A stretch of DNA of 64,000 nucleotides from Pseudescherichia sp031998825. Lineage in GTDB: Bacteria > Pseudomonadota > Gammaproteobacteria > Enterobacterales > Enterobacteriaceae. The position numbers and the translations under genes were made by a program. The stretch is from the NCBI RefSeq assembly GCF_031998825.1, contig NZ_DAMACX010000020.1, positions 11,134-75,133 on the forward strand, read 5' to 3'. Below are positions 54,555-62,364 of the stretch, in pieces. The notes under the pieces are model-generated. The model ran no database searches and was not told the DNA's origin. It saw only the letters and a list, made by a program, of their open reading frames with translations. Each line of letters starts with the position of its first letter. The first letter of the stretch is position 1.

Positions 54555-55448
54555 CTAGCGAAAACGCATCGAGAGATCGAGCGCGCGCACGTGCTTGGTC
54601 AGCGCGCCCACCGAGACATAGTCCACTCCAGTTTCAGCAAACTCGCGAATCGTCTCAAAGGTGACGTTGCCGGAGACCTCCAGCCGCGCCTGACCGTTGG
54701 TGATCCGCACCGCCTCGCGCATCTGCTCGGTGGTAAAGTTATCCAGCATGATGATATCGGCCCCGGCCTTCAGCGCCTCCTCCAGCTCTGTGAGCGTCTC
54801 TACTTCCACCTCAACCGGCACGTCCGGGTGGAGCCAGAAGGCTTTCTCTACCGCCTGGCGCACCGAGCCGGAGGCGATAATGTGGTTCTCTTTGATCAGA
54901 AACGCGTCGGAGAGGCCAAGGCGATGGTTCGCGCCGCCGCCACACAGCACGGCGTATTTCAGGGCGGTACGCAGGCCGGGCAGGGTTTTACGGGTGTCCA
55001 GCAGCTGGGTTTTTGTGCCTTCAAGCAGGTCCACATAGCGGCGTACCTCGCTCGCTACGCCGGAGAGGGTCTGCACAAAGTTCAGCGCCGTGCGCTCACC
55101 GGTGAGCAGTACGCGGGAGGCTCCGTCCAGCTCAAACAGCGGCTGATTGGCGGTGACGCTCTCCCCATCGGCAACGTGCCACTGGATCTGCACATCGTCG
55201 CCTGCGAGCTGAATAAAGACCTCTTCCACCCAGCGTTTGCCGCAGAAGACGCCATCCTCACGGGTGATCACCACCGCATGAGAGCGCGTATCCTCCGCCA
55301 GCAGCTGGGCGGTAATATCGTTGTTCGCGTCCACCTCGCCGCCCAGGTCTTCGCGCAGGGCCTGCGCCACGGCGTCGGGGATATCCAGATTTATACGTTC
55401 CAGCAGCGCGTCACGACGGCGATCGGGGCTATAGCGGCGAGGCGGCAT
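54555..55448 (-). CDS. nadC: Quinolinate phosphoribosyltransferase
   Basis: A 297-residue enzyme that converts quinolinate and PRPP to nicotinate mononucleotide in NAD synthesis. LDTRKTLPGLRTALKYAVLCGGG and HRLGLSDAFLIKENH are family signatures. The start MPPRRYSPDRRRD at 55448 gives the E. coli length; a start at 55490 is less likely. It is divergent from ampD. Confidence 0.98.
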   Translation of the reverse strand: MPPRRYSPDRRRDALLERINLDIPDAVAQALREDLGGEVDANNDITAQLLAEDTRSHAVVITREDGVFCGKRWVEEVFIQLAGDDVQIQWHVADGESVTANQPLFELDGASRVLLTGERTALNFVQTLSGVASEVRRYVDLLEGTKTQLLDTRKTLPGLRTALKYAVLCGGGANHRLGLSDAFLIKENHIIASGSVRQAVEKAFWLHPDVPVEVEVETLTELEEALKAGADIIMLDNFTTEQMREAVRITNGQARLEVSGNVTFETIREFAETGVDYVSVGALTKHVRALDLSMRFR

Positions 55449-55535
55449 AATAAACTCCAAAAAGGGTAACGAATCATAAGATTGAAACATGCTACTCTGA
55501 AGCGAGTATTAGAGCCATACTTGAGGAGATCCCGT

Positions 55536-56099
55536 ATGCAGTTAAACGAGGGCTGGCTGGCCGGTGTGCGGCAGGTCCGCTCCCCGCACTATGACTGTCG
55601 CCCGGATGATGAGTGCCCCTCTCTGCTGGTGGTACATAACATTAGCCTGCCCCCCGGTGAGTTTGGCGGGCCGTGGATCGATGCCCTGTTTACGGGCACG
55701 CTGGATGCTAACGCGCACCCTTTCTTTGCCGAGATTGCCCACCTGCGCGTCTCTGCGCACTGCCTGATCCGCCGCGACGGCGAGATTGTCCAGTATGTCC
55801 CTTTTGATAAGCGCGCCTGGCATGCGGGCGTCTCCCGCTACTGCGGGCGCGAGCGCTGCAACGATTTCTCCATCGGTATCGAGCTGGAAGGGACGGATAC
55901 GCTGCCCTATACCGAAACGCAGTATCAACAGCTGGCGGCGATTACCCAGGCGCTGGTTGCGCTTTACCCAACCATTGCTGACAATATGACCGGACACAGC
56001 AACATTGCCCCCGAGCGTAAAACCGATCCTGGCCCGGCCTTTGACTGGGAAAAGTTTCGCGCTCTGGTTGCCCTCTCGTCAGATAAGGAGATGACATGA
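55536..56099 (+). CDS. ampD: 1,6-anhydro-MurNAc-L-alanine amidase AmpD
   Basis: A 187-residue cytoplasmic zinc amidase (amidase_2 family) that recycles anhydro-muropeptides. Zinc ligands are His34 in LLVVHNIS, His in MTGHSNIAP and Asp in RKTDPGP. Loss of AmpD derepresses AmpC in species that carry ampR-ampC. The start MQLNEGWL at 55536 fits the family; the frame is open from 55482. It overlaps ampE by 4 nt. Confidence 0.98.
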   Translation: MQLNEGWLAGVRQVRSPHYDCRPDDECPSLLVVHNISLPPGEFGGPWIDALFTGTLDANAHPFFAEIAHLRVSAHCLIRRDGEIVQYVPFDKRAWHAGVSRYCGRERCNDFSIGIELEGTDTLPYTETQYQQLAAITQALVALYPTIADNMTGHSNIAPERKTDPGPAFDWEKFRALVALSSDKEMT

Positions 56100-56950
56100 C
56101 GCTATTCACGATGCTGCTGGTACTGATCGCCGAACGGCTGTTTAAGCTGGGTGAGCACTGGCATCTGGATCACCGCCTTGAGGTACTCTTCCGCCGGATT
56201 AAGCACTTCTCGATGCTGCGCACGCTGCTGATGACTGCCCTGGCGATGCTAGTGACCTTTCTGCTGCTGCGCGCGCTCTACGGACTCTTTTTCAACGTGC
56301 CGCTGCTGGTGGTGTGGATTATGCTCGGCCTGCTCTGTATCGGGGCGGGCAAGGTGCGTCTGCACTACCACGCCTATCTGAAGGCGGCCTCGCGTAGTGA
56401 CAGCCACGCGCGGGACACCATGGCCAGCGAGCTGACGCTGATCCACGGCGTGCCGCCCGAGTGTGACGAACGTGAGTACCTGCGCGAGCTGCAAAACGCC
56501 CTGCTGTGGATTAACTTCCGCTTCTATCTGGCCCCGCTGTTCTGGTTTGTTGTCGGCGGGACATGGGGACCGGTGCTGCTAGTGGGCTACGCCTTCCTGC
56601 GCGCCTGGCAGTCGTGGCTGGCACGCTACCTGACGCCGCACGCGCGGTTACAGTCCGGTATTGACGCGATTCTGCACCTGTTGGACTGGATCCCGGTGCG
56701 GCTGGTGGGGGTGGTCTACGCGCTTATCGGCCACGGTGAGAAGGCGCTGCCCGCCTGGTTTGCTTCGCTTACCGACTGGCGTACCTCGCAGTATCAGGTC
56801 CTGACACGGCTGGCCCAGTTCTCGCTGGCGCGGGAGCCGCATCTCGATAAGGTCGAAACGCCTAAAGCCGCCGTGTCGATGGCGAAGAAGACCTCCTTCG
56901 CGGTGGTGGTGGTGGTGGCGCTGCTGACCATTTATGGGACGCTGGTGTAG
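56096..56950 (+). CDS. ampE: Inner membrane protein AmpE
   Basis: A 284-residue membrane protein with several hydrophobic segments (for example 40-80 and 140-165) and a C-terminal helix. It belongs to the AmpE/CobD-like family. A role in beta-lactamase signalling was proposed but it is not essential for it. It is translationally coupled to ampD by a 4-nt overlap. Confidence 0.96.
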   Translation: MTLFTMLLVLIAERLFKLGEHWHLDHRLEVLFRRIKHFSMLRTLLMTALAMLVTFLLLRALYGLFFNVPLLVVWIMLGLLCIGAGKVRLHYHAYLKAASRSDSHARDTMASELTLIHGVPPECDEREYLRELQNALLWINFRFYLAPLFWFVVGGTWGPVLLVGYAFLRAWQSWLARYLTPHARLQSGIDAILHLLDWIPVRLVGVVYALIGHGEKALPAWFASLTDWRTSQYQVLTRLAQFSLAREPHLDKVETPKAAVSMAKKTSFAVVVVVALLTIYGTLV

Positions 56951-56957
56951 ATTTAAC

Positions 56958-57022
56958 GCCCGGCGGCGCAGGCTTGCCGGGCCTACAGGATCGTAGGCCG
57001 GGTAAGCGCAGCGCCACCCGGC
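56958..57022. repeat. BIME (paired REP elements) between ampE and the GH43 gene
   Basis: Two REP units face each other: GCCCGGC / GCCGGGC at 56958-56982 and GCCGGGT / ACCCGGC at 56997-57022. They lie between convergent ampE and the glycosidase gene, at one border of the accessory pair. Confidence 0.88.
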
Positions 57023-57027
57023 GGAAC

Positions 57028-57978
57028 TTAATAGCTGTCCGCAGGCGGAACGCCAAAAATTGGCATCCCCTCTTTATCCCACTGGATCAGCTTCAGGCGG
57101 GTATGACGGTTCGGATCGTAGAGCGGATCGCCCTCAATCTCGGTGTAGTTACGCGCATGGTAAACCAGCACGTCTTCGCCGTCCGTTGTACGGGTAAAAC
57201 TGTTGTGGCCCGGCCCGAACTGCCGGTTGTCATAGCTGGTGGTAAACACCGGCTGTGGGGACTTATGCCAGTTCTCCGGCTGGCATGGATCGGCATCAAT
57301 AGCGATCCACAGCAGGCCCAGGCAGTAGTTCTCATCGGTGGCGCTGGCGGAGTAAGTGACAAACAGCCGATCGCCATGGGTAACTACCGCCGGCCCCTCG
57401 TTGACCAGAAAGCCCCGGCACTCCCACTCAAACTCCGGCTTGCTGAGCATCACCGGGTCGCCTTTCAGCGTCCACGGGTTCTCCAGCTCCGCCAGATAGA
57501 TGTTTGAGTTGCCGGGAATATCGGGTGCTTTCTGCGCCCAGAGATACCACTGCTTGCCCTGGTGGTTGAACGTCGTGGCATCCAGCGCAAAGGTATCAAA
57601 CGGCGTCTGTACCTGGCCCTTCTCCGTCCAGCGCCCGGTTAAGGGGTCGGCGTCGGCACACTCCAGCACAAACATGCGGTGCTGGAACATATTCAGCGCG
57701 TCGAGATCGTGCGTATGGGTTGCGGCAAAGTAGATGTACCACTTCCCGTCAATCTGATGCAGCTCCGGGGCCCAGATCAGCTGGCTCATCGGGCCGGTCT
57801 GCGGTTTACGCCATACTACCACCGGCTCGGCGTCGCGCAGCTCCTCGAGAGTAGCGGCGCGGCGGATCTCCAGCCGATCGTACTCCGGCACGGAGGCGAT
57901 AAAGTAGTACCCATCGCCGTGACGCAGAATGAACGGATCGGCGCGTTGCTCAATAAAAGGATTTGGCCACTGGCGCAT
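57028..57978 (-). CDS. GH43-family glycosidase, probable intracellular alpha-L-arabinofuranosidase
   Basis: A 316-residue single-domain five-bladed beta-propeller of glycoside hydrolase family 43. The expected catalytic residues are D14 (RADPFIL), D133 (ALDATTF) and E194 (VNEGPAV), with His258 in GPGHNSF. There is no signal peptide, so it should act in the cytoplasm on imported sugars. The length and GPGHNSF motif suggest an exo-arabinofuranosidase more than the longer GH43 beta-xylosidases. Its ATG overlaps the symporter stop (TAATG). Exact substrate is not settled. Confidence 0.88.
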   Translation of the reverse strand: MRQWPNPFIEQRADPFILRHGDGYYFIASVPEYDRLEIRRAATLEELRDAEPVVVWRKPQTGPMSQLIWAPELHQIDGKWYIYFAATHTHDLDALNMFQHRMFVLECADADPLTGRWTEKGQVQTPFDTFALDATTFNHQGKQWYLWAQKAPDIPGNSNIYLAELENPWTLKGDPVMLSKPEFEWECRGFLVNEGPAVVTHGDRLFVTYSASATDENYCLGLLWIAIDADPCQPENWHKSPQPVFTTSYDNRQFGPGHNSFTRTTDGEDVLVYHARNYTEIEGDPLYDPNRHTRLKLIQWDKEGMPIFGVPPADSY

Positions 57979-59384
57979 TATGCTTTCCTCACGTTGTCGC
58001 CTGTTGGAAGGTCGGTGCTGTCACTCAGCTCGCGGTAATTAATGCGGCGCTTCTCCAGGTCGGCCTGGATCTGCTGCATAAACGTGCGGTCGACCTTCAG
58101 CATACGCACGACCCCGGCGGTAATCAGGTAGCCGACGCCCGGAATAACGGTGAACAGCAGCATGATGCCGTTGATCGCCGTGGCGCTCTGCTGTTTCGCG
58201 CCCGCATCGTAGCCGTACCAGGAGAGCAGGAAGCCTACCATCGCCCCGGCTACCGCCAGCCCGACCTTCAGGAAGAAGAGGTTACCAGAGAAGCTGATCC
58301 CGGTAATACGCTTGCCGGTCTTCCACTCGCCGTAGTCATCTACGTCTGCCATCAATGACCAGTGCAGAGGGGAGGGGATCTGGTGCAGCACGTTGAGCAA
58401 GAAGTAGAGCACCACGATCAGCACCGTTGCGTGAGGATCGAAGAAGTAGAACGCACCGGAGAAGATCGCCAGCGCAATGTTGGTCCAGAAAAACACTTTC
58501 AGCTTGCACCAGCGATCGGTCAGCGTTTTGGCGAGCATGCTGCCAATCATCATGCCGACCACGCCAAGGCTGATAAACAGCGTCGCAAAGTGGGTGCTCT
58601 GCCCCATGACCCAGGTGACGTAGTACATGGTGGCGGCCATACGGATGAAACCGGGGCAGACGTTGCACAGGGTAAGCAGCAGAATGCGCACCCACTGGTC
58701 GTTTTTCCAGACGTCCCGCAGGTCTTTCTTCAGATCGTCATTGGTCTGTACCGCCGGACGGACGCGCTCGCGCACGGTAGCAAAACAGTAGAGGAACATG
58801 CACATGCCGATAAAGGCCAGCACCATCATCGCCATCTGATAGCCTTTGGCCTTGTCTTCGCCGCCGAACCACTCCGCCATCGGCAGCAGGGTTAACGACA
58901 GCAGCAGCGTGGCGATGCCCACCATCACAAAGCGGTAGGACTGGCAGGCGACGCGCTCTTTAGGATCGTTGGTGATGACGCTGCCGAGAGAGCAGTAAGG
59001 GATATTAATGGCGGTATAGGTAATTGACAGCAGGAAGTAGGTGACGAAGGCATAGATAACCTTGCTATGGTAGCTCCAGTCCGGCGTGGTAAACATCAGC
59101 ACGCTGAACACGGCGTAGGGCAGAGCGATCCACAGCAGCCAGGGGCGAAAACGGCCATATTTGCTTTTGGTACGGTCGGCCAGCGCCCCCATAATCGGGT
59201 CCGTTACCGCATCAATAACGCGGATAGAGAGCAAAAGCACCCCGACCAGCGCCGGTGCCAGACCAAATATGTCGGTATAAAAGTAGTTAACGAACAGCAT
59301 GATAGCGCCGAAGATGATATTACATCCGGCGTCGCCCATGCCGTAGCCGATCTTCTCTTTCACTGACAGCTTGTTATTGTCCAT
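57978..59384 (-). CDS. GPH-family sugar:cation symporter (YicJ/XynT-like)
   Basis: A 468-residue transporter with about 12 membrane helices of the glycoside-pentoside-hexuronide family. VKEKIGYGMGDAGCNIIFGA, DAVTDPIMGALADRTKSKYG and RFRPWLLW are family signatures. It probably imports a short oligosaccharide or glycoside with H+ or Na+ for the GH43 enzyme encoded directly downstream. GGGAG precedes the ATG at 59384. A CRP-like and an AraC-like site lie upstream. Confidence 0.93.
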   Translation of the reverse strand: MDNNKLSVKEKIGYGMGDAGCNIIFGAIMLFVNYFYTDIFGLAPALVGVLLLSIRVIDAVTDPIMGALADRTKSKYGRFRPWLLWIALPYAVFSVLMFTTPDWSYHSKVIYAFVTYFLLSITYTAINIPYCSLGSVITNDPKERVACQSYRFVMVGIATLLLSLTLLPMAEWFGGEDKAKGYQMAMMVLAFIGMCMFLYCFATVRERVRPAVQTNDDLKKDLRDVWKNDQWVRILLLTLCNVCPGFIRMAATMYYVTWVMGQSTHFATLFISLGVVGMMIGSMLAKTLTDRWCKLKVFFWTNIALAIFSGAFYFFDPHATVLIVVLYFLLNVLHQIPSPLHWSLMADVDDYGEWKTGKRITGISFSGNLFFLKVGLAVAGAMVGFLLSWYGYDAGAKQQSATAINGIMLLFTVIPGVGYLITAGVVRMLKVDRTFMQQIQADLEKRRINYRELSDSTDLPTGDNVRKA

Positions 59385-59411
59385 CGCGAAATCTCCCGTT
59401 GATATAGAAAG

Positions 59412-59506
59412 AGATTATTCGCTCGCTACGGAGTTTTTGCGTTACAGGATAGGGGCGCAGAGATGGACAAAACGGCTACGAAAGTGAATTTGTGAAGCGT
59501 CTTACA
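59412..59506 (-). promoter_or_regulatory. Candidate AraC- and CRP-controlled promoter of the symporter/GH43 pair
   Basis: The CRP-like site TGTGAAGCGTCTTACA is at 59491-59506. On the minus strand TAGCCGTTTTGTCCATC (59462-59478) fits the AraC half-site TAGC-N7-TCCATA except the last base. AATAAT at 59414-59419 is a possible -10, with a poor -35 17 bp away. Site centres lie 28.5 bp apart (29.5 at araBAD) and the AraC site lies 86 bp from the start codon (90 at araBAD). A second half-site is not clear. Confidence 0.55.
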
Positions 59507-59515
59507 ATTTCACAT

Positions 59516-59550
59516 CTGCCCTGCCTCCCTGGATCCAGGAGGCAGGGCAG
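59516..59550 (-). terminator. Strong palindrome downstream of aroP
   Basis: A perfect 13-bp stem CTGCCCTGCCTCC / GGAGGCAGGGCAG with an inner TGGATCCA part lies 10 nt after the aroP stop. There is no T run on either strand. It may terminate or protect aroP mRNA and so shield the symporter promoter from read-through. Confidence 0.55.
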
Positions 59551-59559
59551 AGCGTGCGG

Positions 59560-60936
59560 TTAGTGGGCCTTAACCGGCTTTCCCGCTTTTTGCTGCTTAA
59601 TAAAGTAACCCACGGCAAGGATCGCCACCCAGACCGGGATCAGCCAGACGGAGATCGCCATGCCAGGGGTAATAGCCATAATCACCAGCACTGCTGCCAT
59701 AAACAGCAGGCAGATCCAGTTCCCCAATGGGTAGAAGAGGGCCGGGAAGCGCGTTTTCACGCCCTGCTTATCCTTCGCCCGGCGGAACTTCATATGCGCC
59801 AGGCTGATCATCGCCCAGTTGATCACCAGTGCGGAGACCACCAGCGCCATCAGCAGGCCAAAGGCTTCGCCAGGCGCCAGGTAGTTAATCAGCACGCAGA
59901 GGGCGGTGAAGAAGGCAGAGATAAGAATGGTCGCTACCGGAACGCCGCGCTTGTCAACTTTCGCCAGCGCTTTCGGGGCGTTACCCTGCTTCGCCAGGCC
60001 GAACAGCATCCGGCTGTTGCAGTAGACGCAGCTGTTATAGACCGACAGCGCAGCAGTCAGCACCACCACGTTAAGGGCGTTAGCAACAAAGGTATCCCCC
60101 AGCTCGTGGAAGATCAGCACGAACGGGCTGGTGTCGGCGGTGACGCGCGTCCACGGCAGCAGCGAGAGCAGCACCGCCAGCGAGCCGATATAAAAAATCA
60201 GGATCCGGTAGATAACCTGGTTGGTGGCTTTAGGAATGCTCACTTCCGGGTTATCCGCCTCGGCGGCGGTGATCCCCACCAGCTCCAGGCCCCCGAAGGA
60301 GAACATGATAATCGCCATCATCATGACCAGCCCGGTAAAGCCGTGGGGCAGGAAGCCGCCCTGTTCCCAGAGGTTGCGCACGGTAGCCTGTGGGCCGGCG
60401 CTATCGCTAAACAGCAGCCAGCCGCCGAAGAGGATCATCGCAACCACGGCAATCACTTTAATAATGGCGAACCAGAACTCCATCTCCCCGAATACTTTAA
60501 CGTTAGTGAGGTTGATGGCGTTGATGATCACAAAGAAGGCCGCCGCCGATACCCAGGTAGGGATCTCCGGCCACCAGAACTGGATGTATTTCCCGACGGC
60601 GGTCAGCTCAGCCATTGCGACCAGCACGTAGAGCACCCAGTAGTTCCAGCCGGAGGCAAAGCCGGCAAACCCGCCCCAGTATTTGTAGGCGAAGTGGCTG
60701 AACGATCCGGCGACCGGCTCCTCAACGACCATTTCGCCCAGCTGGCGCATAATTAAGAACGCGATAAACCCGGCAATGGCATAGCCAAGGATAATTCCCG
60801 GCCCTGCGGACTGAATGACTGATGCGCTGCCCAGAAACAGGCCAGTCCCGATAGCACCACCCAGCGCAATCAGCTGAATGTGGCGGTTTTTAAGGCCGCG
60901 CTTCAGCGTTTCACCGTGCTGTTGACCTTCCATCAT
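59560..60936 (-). CDS. aroP: Aromatic amino acid permease AroP
   Basis: A 458-residue amino acid-polyamine-organocation permease (E. coli 457) with 12 membrane helices, importing Phe, Tyr and Trp. RHIQLIALGGAIGTGLFLGS is the family signature at the first helix. TyrR boxes lie upstream. It is divergent from pdhR across a 544-nt gap. Confidence 0.98.
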   Translation of the reverse strand: MMEGQQHGETLKRGLKNRHIQLIALGGAIGTGLFLGSASVIQSAGPGIILGYAIAGFIAFLIMRQLGEMVVEEPVAGSFSHFAYKYWGGFAGFASGWNYWVLYVLVAMAELTAVGKYIQFWWPEIPTWVSAAAFFVIINAINLTNVKVFGEMEFWFAIIKVIAVVAMILFGGWLLFSDSAGPQATVRNLWEQGGFLPHGFTGLVMMMAIIMFSFGGLELVGITAAEADNPEVSIPKATNQVIYRILIFYIGSLAVLLSLLPWTRVTADTSPFVLIFHELGDTFVANALNVVVLTAALSVYNSCVYCNSRMLFGLAKQGNAPKALAKVDKRGVPVATILISAFFTALCVLINYLAPGEAFGLLMALVVSALVINWAMISLAHMKFRRAKDKQGVKTRFPALFYPLGNWICLLFMAAVLVIMAITPGMAISVWLIPVWVAILAVGYFIKQQKAGKPVKAH

Positions 60937-60978
60937 GAAACCTCATATGTGGTTATTTTGTGTACGCTGTTGTGTGCA

Positions 60979-61018
60979 TGTACGGATAAAATTCCATTTT
61001 TGTATTTATAGGTTTACG
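60979..61018 (-). promoter_or_regulatory. Two TyrR boxes upstream of aroP
   Basis: TGTATTTATAGGTTTACG (61001-61018) fits TGTAAA-N6-TTTACA well, with the key G and C 14 bp apart. TGTACGGATAAAATTCCA (60979-60996) is a weaker copy exactly 22 bp away. In E. coli aroP is repressed by TyrR through adjacent strong and weak boxes, so the same is inferred. Confidence 0.65.
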
Positions 61019-61431
61019 TAGGCCGGATCTTAAATATCACCCTATACCTTTCGTAAGGTTCAGAATAGTGATAAGCGCGAGGGAATGCACCTGCTTTATG
61101 CAGGGGCGATAGCGGGTTGGATGAAAAGCAAACTATTGTAAATAGTTGCCGCCTACCCCCAGCTACTCCCAAAACAGCTCTTTCAAATAAATAAGCACTA
61201 TATCTGCGTAAATAAGCGAAATATAGCTCACTGAATCGGTTCAATTTGCACTGGGTAAGTTTCACAGAGGTTAAATCTGCCCCTTAAGGGGTAACGGTAT
61301 CTTTTGGGCAAAGTTACATTCCTGAAACGTCATTTCTGTAATGTTGTTAAAATGTGCAGGGTTCCCTGATTTCAATCAAAACCTGTATGGACAGAAGGTG
61401 AATACTTTGTTACTTTAGCGCTAAGAACATG
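61019..61431. other. Rest of the aroP-pdhR intergenic gap
   Basis: About 410 nt with no convincing gene. A reverse frame at 61014-61265 of 83 codons has no family features. The pdhR promoter should lie near 61380-61430; I cannot fix its elements. A REP-like fragment TAGGCCGGATC lies at 61019-61029. Confidence 0.45.
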
Positions 61432-61450
61432 AAATTGGTAAGACCAATTT
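61432..61450. promoter_or_regulatory. PdhR operator
   Basis: AAATTGGTAAGACCAATTT is a perfect palindrome around AAG and equals the known E. coli PdhR operator core ATTGGTAAGACCAAT. It lies 31 nt before the pdhR start. PdhR represses the operon until pyruvate rises. Confidence 0.93.
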
Positions 61451-61480
61451 ACTCCGGGCTAATGGCAGAGACAGGGAATA

Positions 61481-62245
61481 ATGGCCTACAGCAAAATCCG
61501 CCAACCAAAACTATCCGATGTGATTGAGCAGCAGCTGGAGTTCTTGATCCTTGAGGGGACATTGCGCCCCGGTGAAAAACTTCCACCCGAACGCGAGCTG
61601 GCTAAGCAGTTCGACGTTTCCCGTCCTTCGCTCCGTGAGGCGATTCAACGTCTCGAAGCCAAGGGCTTGCTGCTTCGTCGCCAGGGCGGCGGAACCTTTG
61701 TCCAGAACAGCCTGTGGCAGAGCTTTAGCGACCCGCTGGTCGAACTGCTCTCCGATCATCCTGAATCCCAATTTGACCTGCTTGAGACGCGCCACGCGCT
61801 GGAAGGTATTGCCGCCTATTACGCGGCGCTACGCGGCACCGATGAAGACCGGGTGCGTATCCGCGAGCTGCACCACGCCATCGAGCTGGCGCAGGAGTCA
61901 GGGGATCTCGATGCCGAATCCAGCGCGGTGGTCCAGTATCAAATTGCTGTCACCGAAGCGGCACACAATGTGGTGCTGCTGCATCTGCTACGCTGCATGG
62001 AGCCGATGCTAGCCCAGAACGTTCGCCAGAATTTTGAATTGCTCTATGCCCGCAGGGAGATGCTCCCGCTGGTAAGCAAACATCGCACCAGTGTTTTTGA
62101 GGCGATTATTGCCAGGGAGCCGGAGCAGGCGCGTGAAGCGTCGCACCGTCACCTGGCATTTATTGAGGAGATATTGCTGGATCGCAGCCGTGAGCAGAGC
62201 CGTCGGGAACGCTCAATGCGCAGGCTTCAGCAACGAAAGGACTAG
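61481..62245 (+). CDS. pdhR: Pyruvate dehydrogenase operon repressor PdhR
   Basis: A 254-residue GntR-family (FadR-type) regulator, the same length as in E. coli. The winged helix is at about 9-75 (ERELAKQFDVSRPSLREAIQ) and the FCD effector domain follows. It senses pyruvate and represses pdhR-aceEF-lpd. The operator lies just upstream and aceE follows after 119 nt. Confidence 0.98.
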   Translation: MAYSKIRQPKLSDVIEQQLEFLILEGTLRPGEKLPPERELAKQFDVSRPSLREAIQRLEAKGLLLRRQGGGTFVQNSLWQSFSDPLVELLSDHPESQFDLLETRHALEGIAAYYAALRGTDEDRVRIRELHHAIELAQESGDLDAESSAVVQYQIAVTEAAHNVVLLHLLRCMEPMLAQNVRQNFELLYARREMLPLVSKHRTSVFEAIIAREPEQAREASHRHLAFIEEILLDRSREQSRRERSMRRLQQRKD

Positions 62246-62276
62246 CGTGGTTAGTTAACGCGCGGCAACTAACGCA

Positions 62277-62324
62277 GAACCTGTCTTATTGTGTTTTCTG
62301 GTGAAAACACAATGGGACAGGTTC
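62277..62324 (+). other. Long hairpin in the pdhR-aceE leader
   Basis: GAACCTGTC pairs with GACAGGTTC, TT with GG as wobbles, and ATTGTGTTTTC with GAAAACACAAT, around a TGGT loop. This gives 22 uninterrupted RNA pairs in 48 nt. It ends 40 nt before the aceE start codon. No T run follows, so it is not an intrinsic terminator. A processing or stabilising role is possible. Confidence 0.8.
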
Positions 62325-62364
62325 CAGACAAATCAACGTACTCAGATAGATAAGGAATACCCCC

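Noticed and set aside
57028..57978. Naming the GH43 enzyme XynB and its partner XynT
   Set aside because: Enteric GH43 beta-xylosidases paired with such transporters are much longer than 316 residues as I recall, and the promoter sites point to arabinose. Xylo-oligosaccharides are not excluded.
59441..59457. A second AraC half-site (araI2-like) in the symporter promoter
   Set aside because: At the expected 21-bp offset the match to TAGC-N7-TCCATA is poor. At best it is a weak site, so it was not annotated.
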